DNA of 64,000 nt from JBFMFR01 sp040752025 (GTDB lineage Bacteria; Chloroflexota; Anaerolineae; Anaerolineales; UBA4823): NCBI GenBank assembly GCA_040752025.1, contig JBFMFR010000026.1, forward strand, positions 24,628-88,627. Direction: 5' to 3'. Every line of letters starts with the position of its first letter. Position 1 is the first letter of the stretch. The notes beneath the pieces are model-generated. The model ran no database searches, was not told where the DNA came from, and saw only the letters and a list, made by a program, of their open reading frames with translations. This document shows, piece after piece, positions 1 through 8,120 of the stretch. The position numbers and the translations under genes were made by a program.

Positions 1-813
1 GATTTCTTCGAAGCGCAGTTCATCGGCCTGGCAGACTCTTTCGATGCCACCCCTTATCGTTTCCCCACTTTGATTCCAGCGCGCTACCTGGAGCGCGTCA
101 ATTATTTCCGCGCTTTTCCCCATTCGCTGACCTTCGCCACGCACCTGCGCGAAGACCTGGACAATATCGACGCCTTCTCTCAGCAGGCAGCCTGCAACGA
201 ACACGGGCTGGATGTGAGCATGGAGTCCTTCTCGCAAATCCAGACCCTGCTCTCGCCCGCCGTTTGTTATCACCTGTACTTCGCCCTGGCGGATAAGCCG
301 CTTCCGGGCGGGCAGGTGATAGCGACTGCTGTGGGCAACTGCTTCCGCTACGAAGCCATCAACCTGACTTCTCTGGAACGCCTGTGGAACTTCACCATGC
401 GCGAGGTCATCTTCATCGGCGCCAAGGATTTCGTGCTCGAGAATCGCGAAATCGCCCGGCAGCGCATGTCCCAGGTTTTCGAAAAGATCGGCCTGGCCTA
501 TCGTGTAGAAAGCGCCAACGACCCCTTCTTCATCGGAGAGTTCCGTAAGCAGGCCGCCTTCCAAAGCGCTTTCCAGCTCAAATTCGAAATCCGCGCTAGC
601 CTGCCCTTCAAAGATTCTACGCTGGCAGTGGGTTCGTACAACTACCACCAGGACTTCTTCGGGCGCAGCCTGAATATCAGCCTGCCGGATGGTTCGCCTG
701 CCCACACCGGCTGTGTGGCCTTTGGCCTGGAGCGCATCGCTTTCGCCTTCCTGGCCCAATACGGCCTGGACCCGGCAACCTGGCCCGAAATGGTGCGGGC
801 CACGGCCGCTTAG
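1..813 (+). CDS. Amino acid:[carrier protein] ligase-like class II synthetase (5' partial)
   Basis: The reading frame is already open at base 1, so the start lies outside the window; 270 residues are visible. The fold is that of a class II aminoacyl-tRNA synthetase catalytic core of the atypical seryl type. Motif 2 is seen as NCFRYEA and motif 3 as VAFGLERIAFAF. A Cys in LLSPAVCYHLYF, the Glu of motif 2 and the Cys in HTGCVAFG match the zinc ligands of amino acid:[carrier protein] ligases, which load an amino acid onto the phosphopantetheine arm of a carrier protein rather than onto tRNA. No tRNA-binding domain is visible in this part. It is followed at once by two acetyltransferase-type genes, which suggests aminoacyl or acyl decoration of a surface sugar. 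A true seryl-tRNA synthetase is less likely. Substrate and carrier protein are unknown. Confidence 0.72.
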   Translation, partial: DFFEAQFIGLADSFDATPYRFPTLIPARYLERVNYFRAFPHSLTFATHLREDLDNIDAFSQQAACNEHGLDVSMESFSQIQTLLSPAVCYHLYFALADKPLPGGQVIATAVGNCFRYEAINLTSLERLWNFTMREVIFIGAKDFVLENREIARQRMSQVFEKIGLAYRVESANDPFFIGEFRKQAAFQSAFQLKFEIRASLPFKDSTLAVGSYNYHQDFFGRSLNISLPDGSPAHTGCVAFGLERIAFAFLAQYGLDPATWPEMVRATAA

Positions 814-826
814 AAAGGAGCTTCCA

Positions 827-1348
827 ATGAGCGAAACACCCGTCCCCGAAACAGAAGCCGTCAACGTGCTCTATCGCCAGGCCACCGAGGCCGATCTGCC
901 CGCAGTCGCGGCCCTGTACGATGACCTGGATGACTTTTTACGCAAGTTCACTTATGCTTTCCCAGAAGTAGAAAACGTGGGCGAAAAATGGCTGGATATC
1001 TTCCGCCGCACCCTGGGGCGCTTCAGCGTGGTATACGTCGCCGAATACCAGGGCGAAATGGTTGGGTTCATCCTCGCCCGCCTGAAGCGCGTCCCCGAAT
1101 ATCTGGGAGGCGTGATGGTTGGCGAATTGAAAGACATGTGGGTGCTGCCCAAAGTGCGCCGCCTGGGCATCGGCGAGAAACTGCTGCGCCTGGCCATCGA
1201 GTGGTGCCGCTCGCAGAACGTCCACTCCCTGGAGGCGCAAATCTTTCTGGGCAACGAGCCGATCATCAAGCTGGTCGAGTATCTGGGCATGAAGCGTGAG
1301 CTCTACCAGATGCGCATGGAATGGTCTGATTACAACGAGGGGTCATAA
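827..1348 (+). CDS. GNAT family N-acetyltransferase
   Basis: This 173-residue protein has the single-domain GNAT layout. The acetyl-CoA pyrophosphate loop is seen as VRRLGIGEKLL (RxxGxG/A type), preceded by the beta-4 strand ELKDMWVLP. The C-terminal part (NVHSLEAQIFLGNEPIIKLV) matches the usual GNAT end, where the Asn helps hold CoA. The ATG at 827 is preceded by an AAAGGAG ribosome site, and the gene starts 13 bases after the ligase stop, so the two are probably co-transcribed. By context it could acylate an amino sugar, or the amino acid loaded by the upstream ligase. The substrate cannot be read from the sequence. Confidence 0.85.
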   Translation: MSETPVPETEAVNVLYRQATEADLPAVAALYDDLDDFLRKFTYAFPEVENVGEKWLDIFRRTLGRFSVVYVAEYQGEMVGFILARLKRVPEYLGGVMVGELKDMWVLPKVRRLGIGEKLLRLAIEWCRSQNVHSLEAQIFLGNEPIIKLVEYLGMKRELYQMRMEWSDYNEGS

Positions 1349-1363
1349 ATCATTCCCACTACG

Positions 1364-2155
1364 ATGCGTGAAGTTACTCAAGCACAGGTAGTCGATTGCC
1401 TGGTCAGGCTGGGCATCCAGCCCGCCGACGGCCTGCTGGTGCATTCAGCCGTGCAGTTCCTGGGTAAGCCGGTAGACGGCAGCGGAACAGAGCGAAGCCG
1501 TTCCGTCGGCATGTACCTGGAAGCCATCCAGCAAGTCACCGGGCCGCAGGGCACAATCGCCGTCCCGACCTTCAACTTCGATTTCGCCCAGGGCGCGCCT
1601 TACGATCCTGGGACCACGCCATCTAAGGGGATGGGCGCCTTCTCCGAATACGTGCGCCAGCATCCGCAAGCGCGGCGCACATCGCACCCCATGCAGTCCC
1701 TGGCGATCATCGGCCATTATGCCGGTGACCTGGCCGGGCGCGATACGCTTTCCGCCTTCGACCCTGGCTCGGCCTTCGAGCGCATGCTGGAGATCGACTT
1801 CAAACTGCTGCTGCTCGGCGCCCATGCCAGCGCCATCTCGATGTTCCACTACTGCGAACATCGCGCCAACGTGCCCTACCGCTACTGGAAAGATTTCCCT
1901 GGGCAGGTGCGCACCCCTTCCGGCTGGCAGCAGCGTACCTACCGCATGTTCGTGCGCAACCTGGACCTGAACCCGCAGCTAACCCTCGATCCCGTTGTGG
2001 CCTACATGCAGGCGCGCCAGGAATGGCGCAGCTTGCCGCTCAACTACGGCACGCTCACCGTCTGCAAGCTGTCCGACTTCGTAGCCGCCGCAGACAAATT
2101 CCTGGCCGAAGACCCCTGGTCCCTGGTCACGAACAAAGCGGACTGTCTTCGATGA
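1364..2155 (+). CDS. AAC(3)-family N-acetyltransferase-like protein
   Basis: The 263-residue protein belongs to the aminoglycoside 3-N-acetyltransferase fold. It has LLVHSAVQFLG near residue 25, GPQGTIAVPTFNFDF near 66 and a late LLLLGAHASAISMFHYCEHRA segment corresponding to the conserved active-site His region. In polysaccharide loci this family acetylates amino sugars, and resistance to aminoglycosides is not implied. Residues about 40-48 (SGTERSRS) are encoded by a palindromic DNA repeat at 1483-1505 and look like an insertion in an otherwise compact loop. The stop overlaps the next start (ATGA at 2152-2155), which argues for translational coupling. Confidence 0.78.
   Translation: MREVTQAQVVDCLVRLGIQPADGLLVHSAVQFLGKPVDGSGTERSRSVGMYLEAIQQVTGPQGTIAVPTFNFDFAQGAPYDPGTTPSKGMGAFSEYVRQHPQARRTSHPMQSLAIIGHYAGDLAGRDTLSAFDPGSAFERMLEIDFKLLLLGAHASAISMFHYCEHRANVPYRYWKDFPGQVRTPSGWQQRTYRMFVRNLDLNPQLTLDPVVAYMQARQEWRSLPLNYGTLTVCKLSDFVAAADKFLAEDPWSLVTNKADCLR
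1483..1505. repeat. Intragenic palindromic repeat, copy 1
   Basis: CGGAAC at 1483-1488 is the inverted complement of GTTCCG at 1500-1505. The left part CGGAACAGAGCG is identical to the copy at 12158. It lies in frame inside the AAC(3)-like gene. Confidence 0.6.
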
Positions 2156-3549
2156 AAAGCATGATCGAACTCACCCAGGAGCTCTGGTTCCTGAAGCGCG
2201 ACATCGTTTCCGACGATTTCGACCGGGCGTTGTACCGCCTGGCAGAAGAAATCCCGGCGGTACTTCTGAGCGTGAACGAAGTCGCCGTTCCGCCAGCCCA
2301 GCCACCCAGCGCCATGCACATCCTCGAATATCCTACCGGCACAGCCTGCTGGACCTGGCGCATCCCCGAGAAGTGGACCTGTCACCAGGCCTACCTCGAG
2401 ACCCTGGACGGTCGCCGCCTGCTCGACTACGCCGATCACCCATTGCATGTTGTCTCGTACTCGCTGCCCTTCGAAGGCCTGGTCAGCCGGACAGAACTGC
2501 TCGAGCACCTGCACGTGCACCCACGCCTGCCGCAGGCCATCCCCTTCGTCTTCAAGTACTACGACCGGGATTGGGGCTTGTGCGCTTCGCAGGTCTTGCG
2601 CGATTCGCTCAGCGAAGAGACTTATCGAGTAGTGATCCGCACGACCTTCGAGCCGGGTACGCTGAAAGTCGGTGAAATCGTCATTCCCGGCGAGAGTGCG
2701 CAGACTTTCGTGTTGGTGGCCCACCTGTGCCACCCGGCGATGGTCAATGACGATCTGACCGGCGTGGTAGTCGGCCTGGATGTCGCCCGGACCCTGCTGG
2801 CTGGCCCGCGGCCCTATTACACCTACCGCCTGTTGATCCTGCCCGAGACCATCGGCTCTGTCGCCTACCTCAGCCATCACGAGCATCTGATCCCCGATAT
2901 GGTCGGCGGCCTGTTCCTGGAAATGTTAGGCGGAAGCACCGCTGAAGAACGCGCCCACGCCTTGCAGGGCTCTTTCATGCCGCACAGCCAGGCCGACCGC
3001 TGCCTGGTATCGGCCCTGCACGGCCTGGACCCGCACAGCTACAGCGCCCCCTATCGCAGTGTGATCAACAACGATGAACGCCAGTTCAACGCTCCTGGGG
3101 TGCGCGTGCCCATGCTCTCGCTCTCGCGCGTTGAGCGCCGGGACTCCCCCACATGGCCCTACCCGCAGTACCATTCCAGCCTGGACACGCCCGCCATCGT
3201 TTCCGAAGAAAGCCTGCAAGCCTCCAAAGAGGTGGTTTTGGGTCTGCTGCAAGCCTGGGAGCGCAACCAGTACGTTGTCAACAACTTCAAAGGCGAGATA
3301 TTCTGCTCGGGCTACGGCATCTGGGTCGATTACCGCCTCAACCCGGAAGGGCATCGCCGTTTATTCGAGATCATGGAGCGCTGCGATGGCGAGCACACCG
3401 TCGCCGATATCGCCGTAGAGCTGGATGTGCCCTTCCAATCTGTCTGGGAGGTGGTCAGCCTGCTCGCCAGCAAGGACCTGGTCTGGTTCAGCCGCGCCCC
3501 ACACCCCACCGATCCCCATTCGTTTACAAGCCAACCTGCTCAAGTTTAA
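2152..3549 (+). CDS. DUF4910 aminopeptidase-like protein with C-terminal winged helix
   Basis: The 465-residue protein matches the DUF4910/aminopeptidase-like family found in surface-sugar gene clusters. An M28-like metallopeptidase core carries putative zinc ligands in FVLVAHLCHPAMVNDD (His and Asp), ILPETIGSVAYLS (Glu) and a late PQYHSSLDTP (His, Asp). The C-terminal 75 residues (from about YRLNPEGHRRLF) look like a winged-helix module. No signal peptide is present, so it is cytoplasmic. Family members are thought to act on an aminoacylated or amidated sugar intermediate; that role is inferred and fits the upstream amino-acid ligase. The segment near residues 36-55 is encoded by a dispersed repeat (2256-2295). 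The start ATG overlaps the previous stop. Confidence 0.72.
   Translation: MKSMIELTQELWFLKRDIVSDDFDRALYRLAEEIPAVLLSVNEVAVPPAQPPSAMHILEYPTGTACWTWRIPEKWTCHQAYLETLDGRRLLDYADHPLHVVSYSLPFEGLVSRTELLEHLHVHPRLPQAIPFVFKYYDRDWGLCASQVLRDSLSEETYRVVIRTTFEPGTLKVGEIVIPGESAQTFVLVAHLCHPAMVNDDLTGVVVGLDVARTLLAGPRPYYTYRLLILPETIGSVAYLSHHEHLIPDMVGGLFLEMLGGSTAEERAHALQGSFMPHSQADRCLVSALHGLDPHSYSAPYRSVINNDERQFNAPGVRVPMLSLSRVERRDSPTWPYPQYHSSLDTPAIVSEESLQASKEVVLGLLQAWERNQYVVNNFKGEIFCSGYGIWVDYRLNPEGHRRLFEIMERCDGEHTVADIAVELDVPFQSVWEVVSLLASKDLVWFSRAPHPTDPHSFTSQPAQV
2256..2295. repeat. Intragenic dispersed repeat, copy 2
   Basis: The 28 bases 2268-2295 match 12164-12191 at about 25 positions, sharing the right end CGCCGTTCCGCCA. 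The left half begins GGCGGTACTTC. The copy is read in a different frame from the one at 12156, so the conservation is at the DNA level. Confidence 0.5.
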
Positions 3550-4412
3550 TGGGCTTATTCTACGCCGCCAAAGAACGCTTGAAAATCATCCGCTGGCAAG
3601 GCCGCCGCGCTCGCGCCGCCCTGCGCTGGGGGCCTGAGGCGCAGAGCAAATCTCCGGCGGTCTTGGGCAATGCCATGCCCAAATCCGGATCGCACCTGAT
3701 CATCCAGGTGCTGCAGGGCCTGGTGCACCTGGGTCCGTTCGTCAATCCCGGCTTCCCGCCCGTCAATCGCTCCGAAGACAACAGCAAACAGCCGGATGCT
3801 TCCGTCCTGGCCAATATCCAGCGCATGCGTCCGGGCGACATCGCTTATGGATACGTGCACAGCCGTGAGCCTTTCATCTCGGCCCTGGCAAAACCCGGCC
3901 GGGCGACGATCTTCGTGTACCGCGACCCGCGCGACATGGTCGTTTCGCACGTTTTTTACGCCACGCAAATGCACAAGGGTCACGGCATGCATCGCTATTA
4001 CACCGAGCAGTTGCATACGATGGAAGCGCGCATCAACGCCGCCATACAGGGTGTAGAACAGCCAGGGTCAGAACTCTCGCCCATCCGCAAGAAATACGAG
4101 AATTACCTGGGCTGGCTGGAACAACCCGCTGTGCTCTGCCTGCGCTTCGAGGATTTGATCCTGGACCGCGAGCAGGCCCTCGGCCGCATCCTGGATTATC
4201 TGGCGGACCGGGGCTTTGTCCCGCCTGTCAGTCGCCCTCAGGCGGTTGACGCCCTGGCGCAGGCCATCGCTCCCAAACGCTCTGGCACCTTCCGCAAGGG
4301 CCAGCCCGGCAACTGGCGCGAGCATTTCACCCCGGCCAACATCGCCTGCTTTAAGGAAACGTCCGGCGATTTGCTCCTGCGCCTGGGCTACGAGGAGACT
4401 GGCGATTGGTAG
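3549..4412 (+). CDS. Sulfotransferase domain protein (first of a tandem pair)
   Basis: This 287-residue protein would transfer sulfate from PAPS to a glycan hydroxyl. The 5'-phosphosulfate-binding loop is seen as AMPKSGSHLIIQVL near residue 42. The 3'-phosphate-binding segment is IFVYRDPRDMVVSHVFY near residue 120, and a C-terminal RSGTFRKGQPGNWREHF matches the usual PAPS-loop end. The ATG at 3549 overlaps the previous stop (TAATG). The next gene is a close paralogue, pointing to tandem duplication. No PAPS-producing genes occur in the window. The acceptor is probably the polysaccharide made by the surrounding genes. Confidence 0.85.
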   Translation: MGLFYAAKERLKIIRWQGRRARAALRWGPEAQSKSPAVLGNAMPKSGSHLIIQVLQGLVHLGPFVNPGFPPVNRSEDNSKQPDASVLANIQRMRPGDIAYGYVHSREPFISALAKPGRATIFVYRDPRDMVVSHVFYATQMHKGHGMHRYYTEQLHTMEARINAAIQGVEQPGSELSPIRKKYENYLGWLEQPAVLCLRFEDLILDREQALGRILDYLADRGFVPPVSRPQAVDALAQAIAPKRSGTFRKGQPGNWREHFTPANIACFKETSGDLLLRLGYEETGDW

Positions 4413-5329
4413 AGCGCTACAAATCGTCGGTTTCGCCCAAACAGAACTTCCTGCTCTACGCCCGTTTTGGGCGTCGCGCTCTGCGCCGCTTTCGCCAGAG
4501 CCTGCGCTACGGCCGGCGCGCCCTGTCGCAGTCGCCCATCCTCTTCGCCAACTCTTTCCCGAAGAGCGGCACCCACCTGCTCACCCAGGTGATGCAGGGC
4601 TTCACCCACATCGGCCCGGCGGTGGTCAGTGGCCTGCCGGCAGTGGTCACTTTCGATGGCCTGACCGGCCGCCAACGCAGCGAAAGCGAAATCCTGAGTG
4701 ATCTCGGGATTCTACTTCCTGGAGATGTGGCTTATGGCCATGTGCACGCTTTTCCAGGCGCGCTGGCATACCTGTGCCAGCCCGGATTCGCTGCCTTTTT
4801 TATTCTGCGCGACCCGCGCGATGTGGCCGTTTCGCACGTGCACTACGTGGCAGAAATGGCACCCAACCACATCCACCATCGCTATTATCAAGAAGCGCTG
4901 CACACTTTCGACGAGAGATTGCAGGCCAGCATCGCCGGAGTCAGCCAGGCCGCCTTCCAGCAAAAGTACGGCGCAGATACGCAGGCCTTGCTGCCGCACA
5001 TCCGGGAGCGCTTCGAGCCTTACCTGGGTTGGTTAGAGCAGCCCGGAGTGCTGGCGCTGCGCTACGAAATCTTCAGCAGCGACCGGCAGGCTGCCCTCGC
5101 CAGCGTGTTCGATCACGCCGTGCGGCGCGGCTTTGTCTGCCGGTTGGATCTACAAGCCGCCCTGGAAGCCCTGTCCAAAAGTATCGACCCGCAGCGTTCT
5201 CCAACTTTCCGCAGCGGGAAAACCGGCGGCTGGCGCGCCGTTTTCACCCCGGCGCATAAAGCGCTCTTCAAAGAAATCTGCGGCGACCTGCTCATCCGCC
5301 TGGGATACGAAACCAACCAGGACTGGTAA
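4406..5329 (+). CDS. Sulfotransferase domain protein (second of a tandem pair)
   Basis: The 307-residue protein resembles its upstream neighbour along its length. It has PSB loop FPKSGTHLLTQVM near residue 51, 3'-phosphate motif FILRDPRDVAVSHVHY near 132, and C-terminal RSPTFRSGKTGGWRAVF. It appears to start with TTG at 4406, inside the end of the previous gene, with GAGGAG at 4392-4397 eight bases upstream as a ribosome site; no suitable ATG lies near the expected N terminus. Tandem paralogues in one cluster suggest two distinct sulfation positions or acceptors, which is an inference. Confidence 0.83.
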   Translation: MVERYKSSVSPKQNFLLYARFGRRALRRFRQSLRYGRRALSQSPILFANSFPKSGTHLLTQVMQGFTHIGPAVVSGLPAVVTFDGLTGRQRSESEILSDLGILLPGDVAYGHVHAFPGALAYLCQPGFAAFFILRDPRDVAVSHVHYVAEMAPNHIHHRYYQEALHTFDERLQASIAGVSQAAFQQKYGADTQALLPHIRERFEPYLGWLEQPGVLALRYEIFSSDRQAALASVFDHAVRRGFVCRLDLQAALEALSKSIDPQRSPTFRSGKTGGWRAVFTPAHKALFKEICGDLLIRLGYETNQDW

Positions 5330-5358
5330 GGGCGAAACAAGTTTCGGCGGAAAACCAC

Positions 5359-6381
5359 ATGTTTCATACCCCGCAAGAACACAGCCCGCACTGTTCCGCC
5401 GGAACTTCCTGTTCCGCCGTCATCCGAGCCTGCAACGAAGAAAAGCACATCGGGCGATTGTTAGCTGGCATCGCCCAGCAAACGCTAAAGGATATCGAAG
5501 TCATCCTGGTCGACTCGGGCTCTACAGATGCCACAATCGCTACCGCGGAGAAATTTGCTGGCGATTTGACTCTCAAGGTGCTACACATCCAGCCTGAGCA
5601 GTTCACCTTTGGCCGCTCGCTGAACCTGGGCATCGAGCATGCCCGGGGCGAGCACATCGTCATCGCCAGCGCTCACGTCTACCCGGTGTACCCCGACTGG
5701 CTGGAGCGCCTGTTGGCCCCCTTCGAAGACTCCAAAACGGGCCTGACGTATGGCAAGCAGCGCGGCGGGGAGAGCACCCAATTCTCAGAGCACCAGGTAT
5801 TTGCCCACTGGTTCCCGGAACAATCACAGCCGCGCCAAGCTACGCCCTTCTGTAACAACGCTAATGCAGCCATCCGCCGCTCGCTGTGGGAACAACACCC
5901 TTACGACGAAACGCTGACCGGCCTGGAGGATCTGGCCTGGGCGCGCTGGCTGGTAGACACTGGTTATGCCATCGCTTACGTGGCCGAAGCAGAAGTGATC
6001 CACGTTCACAACGAAACGCATCGCGGCGTTTACAACCGCTACCGGCGTGAGGCCATGGCTTTCAAGCGCATCTTCCCGCAAGAGCACTTCACCCTGGCAG
6101 ATTTTCTGCGACTGGTCACTTTCAATATCGCCAACGACCTCTGGCAGGCTTTCCGCCACAGGCGCGCCCATCCCAATGTTAATCTGGGAAGCATCCTGTG
6201 GTTTCGTTGGATGCAGTTCTGGGGCACTTATCAAGGCTATCGCCATTCTGGGCCAGTGACCTGGCAGTTACGCCGCACGTTTTATTATCCTCGCCAAACA
6301 GATGCTGTCGGTTCTGGCGCCAGTCGGGCCGCCTCCCGGCAAATCGAGCCGATCTGCTACAGTAAAGGCGATCTCGAATAA
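5359..6381 (+). CDS. Family 2 glycosyltransferase
   Basis: A 340-residue GT-A enzyme. The nucleotide-binding start is SAVIRACNEEKHIG near residue 20, DSGSTDAT near 55 is the usual first Asp region, and IVIASAHVYPVYPDW near 100 takes the DXD position. A late GLEDLAWARWLV holds the general ED motif. The start region (residues about 11-20, HCSAGTSCSA) is encoded by a palindromic repeat at 5392-5419 placed just before the first beta strand, so the native start may once have lain closer to AVIRACN. The donor sugar is unknown. The overall look is rhamnosyltransferase-like. Confidence 0.82.
   Translation: MFHTPQEHSPHCSAGTSCSAVIRACNEEKHIGRLLAGIAQQTLKDIEVILVDSGSTDATIATAEKFAGDLTLKVLHIQPEQFTFGRSLNLGIEHARGEHIVIASAHVYPVYPDWLERLLAPFEDSKTGLTYGKQRGGESTQFSEHQVFAHWFPEQSQPRQATPFCNNANAAIRRSLWEQHPYDETLTGLEDLAWARWLVDTGYAIAYVAEAEVIHVHNETHRGVYNRYRREAMAFKRIFPQEHFTLADFLRLVTFNIANDLWQAFRHRRAHPNVNLGSILWFRWMQFWGTYQGYRHSGPVTWQLRRTFYYPRQTDAVGSGASRAASRQIEPICYSKGDLE
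5392..5419. repeat. Intragenic palindromic repeat, copy 3
   Basis: Nested palindromes occur here: GTTCCGCCGGAAC at 5393-5405 and GGAACTTCCTGTTCC at 5401-5415. The 19-mer at 5399-5417 is identical to 12368-12386 but is translated in another frame. Confidence 0.6.
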
Positions 6382-6403
6382 CGACAAACCCGAGTAGAAG
6401 ACC

Positions 6404-7135
6404 ATGGATACACTGCAAAGCACACAAGCCCAAAAGACGCATGCCGCCAGCATCGCCGCGCTGATCCCGATGCGCCACCATTCGCAGCGCGTACCCGGCA
6501 AGAATTACCGCCCGCTGGCAGGTAAGCCCCTCTTTCACCACATCATCGAGACGTTGCTCGAATGTCCAGAAATCAACCAGATAGTGGTAGATACCGACAG
6601 CCAGCCGGTAGTGGATGGCCTGCGTGCGCATTTCCCGCAGGTGCAGGTGCTCGTGCGTCCAGAGCACCTGCGCGCTGACCATATCCCCATGAATGAGATC
6701 CTGGCGTATGACACGGAGCAGGTGCAGGCCGACTTTTACTTGCAAACCCACAGCACGAACCCGCTGCTGCGCCCGCAAAGCGTCTCGAAGGCCATCCAGG
6801 CTTTGCTGGCGAACTACCCGGCATACGACTCGCTATTTTCCGTCACCCGCTTGCAAACCCGCCTGTGGGACCAGCTTGGCAGGGCCATCAACCACAACCC
6901 GGCCATCCTGCTGCAAACCCAGGACCTTCCGCCTGTGTATGAAGAAAATTCTTGCCTGTACATCTTCACCCGCCGGACGCTGCTGGCGCGCCGCAACCGC
7001 CTGGGTGAGCGCCCGATGATGTTCGAAATCTCGCCTGCGGAAGCCTGGGATATCGACGAAGAGATCGATTTCGCCATCACCGATTTTTTGATGAGCGAAG
7101 CCCAAGAACGCCAACGGAAAGAGAACAGATCATGA
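6404..7135 (+). CDS. CMP-sugar synthetase-like cytidylyltransferase (NeuA family)
   Basis: The 243-residue protein is a nucleotidyltransferase of the acylneuraminate cytidylyltransferase family. It would activate a 3-deoxy or nonulosonic acid sugar with CTP. The N-terminal loop is AALIPMRHHSQRVPGKNYRPL (residues about 18-38), a variant of the usual AxIPARxGSKxxPxKN signature. LQTHSTNPLLRP near 123 corresponds to the conserved QxTSPL motif, and the final WDIDEEIDFAITDF fits the metal-binding IDxxxD region. No sialic- or legionaminic-acid synthase is in the window, so the exact sugar is open. Its stop overlaps the next start (ATGA). Confidence 0.82.
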   Translation: MDTLQSTQAQKTHAASIAALIPMRHHSQRVPGKNYRPLAGKPLFHHIIETLLECPEINQIVVDTDSQPVVDGLRAHFPQVQVLVRPEHLRADHIPMNEILAYDTEQVQADFYLQTHSTNPLLRPQSVSKAIQALLANYPAYDSLFSVTRLQTRLWDQLGRAINHNPAILLQTQDLPPVYEENSCLYIFTRRTLLARRNRLGERPMMFEISPAEAWDIDEEIDFAITDFLMSEAQERQRKENRS

Positions 7136-8088
7136 AAACCATCTTGCTTTCAGCTCCTTATATCGTCCCTATCATCGCGCGCTTCCGCCCCTTGCTCGAG
7201 AGCTACGGCCTGGAAATCCTCCTCGCTCCGGTCGAAGAACGCCTCGATGAAAAAGCCTTGCTGGCCTACGCCGGGCAATTCGATGGCGCTTTGTGCGGCG
7301 ACGACCAATTCACCGAGCCTGTACTCCAGGCCTGCGCCCCACGCCTGAAAGTTATCTCCAAGTGGGGCACTGGAATTGATTCGATCGATTCTCAGGCCGC
7401 TGCCCGCCTGGGCATCCAGGTATGCCGCACGCCCAACGCCTTTACGCTGCCGGTGGCAGACAGCGTACTGGGCTACATGCTGGCCTACGTACGCCGCCTG
7501 CCGTGGATGGACCAGGCTATGAAGCGCAACGTTTGGGATAAAATCCCTGGTCGCTCGCTAAGTGAGTGTACCTTAGGGATCGTCGGCGTCGGCAATATCG
7601 GCAAAGCCATTGCCCGCCGCGCCCGCTCCTTCGGGATGCGCATCCTCGGCGCCGACATCATCGAAATCGCCCCCGATTTCCTCGCCGAAAACGGGGTCGA
7701 GATGACCAGCCTGGAAGACTTGTTGGCCCAGGCCGACTTCGTCAGCTTGAACTGCGATCTAAACACAACCAGTTACCACCTGATGAACCGCCGCACGCTG
7801 GCCTTGATGAAACCTACCGCCGTTCTGATCAACGCCGCCCGCGGCCCGGTCGTGGAAGAACCTGCCCTGGTCGAAGCTTTGCAAAAGGGCCTCATCGCTG
7901 GCGCAGCCCTGGATGTTTACGAACACGAACCGCTGCCCAAAGACAGCCCATTGTTGCAGATGGATAACGTTATGCTCGCCCCGCATAACGCCAATTCCAG
8001 TCCGGCAGCCTGGGAGCGCGTCCACCGCAATACCATCCGCAACTTGCTGGTCGGCCTGGGTCTGGAACCGCCCACGGATTGGCCCTGA
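7132..8088 (+). CDS. D-2-hydroxyacid dehydrogenase (phosphoglycerate dehydrogenase-like)
   Basis: A 318-residue NAD-dependent dehydrogenase. The Rossmann loop is LGIVGVGNIGKAIARRA near residue 145. The catalytic Arg is in LINAARGPVVEEPAL, the Glu is in DVYEHEPLP and the His is in LAPHNANSSP. The C-terminal ACT regulatory domain of serine-pathway SerA is absent. Lying between a CMP-sugar synthetase and an SDR, it more likely makes or modifies a small precursor for the glycan than serine, but that is inferred. It overlaps the previous gene by four bases. Confidence 0.83.
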   Translation: MKTILLSAPYIVPIIARFRPLLESYGLEILLAPVEERLDEKALLAYAGQFDGALCGDDQFTEPVLQACAPRLKVISKWGTGIDSIDSQAAARLGIQVCRTPNAFTLPVADSVLGYMLAYVRRLPWMDQAMKRNVWDKIPGRSLSECTLGIVGVGNIGKAIARRARSFGMRILGADIIEIAPDFLAENGVEMTSLEDLLAQADFVSLNCDLNTTSYHLMNRRTLALMKPTAVLINAARGPVVEEPALVEALQKGLIAGAALDVYEHEPLPKDSPLLQMDNVMLAPHNANSSPAAWERVHRNTIRNLLVGLGLEPPTDWP

Positions 8089-8120
8089 TCGAGACGAATT
8101 TCGAAGGAGAGAACTGTTAC

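Noticed and set aside
1364..2155. AAC(3)-like gene as an aminoglycoside resistance gene
   Set aside because: Its place in a glycan cluster between a carrier-protein ligase and DUF4910 points to sugar acetylation; no resistance-specific feature is visible.
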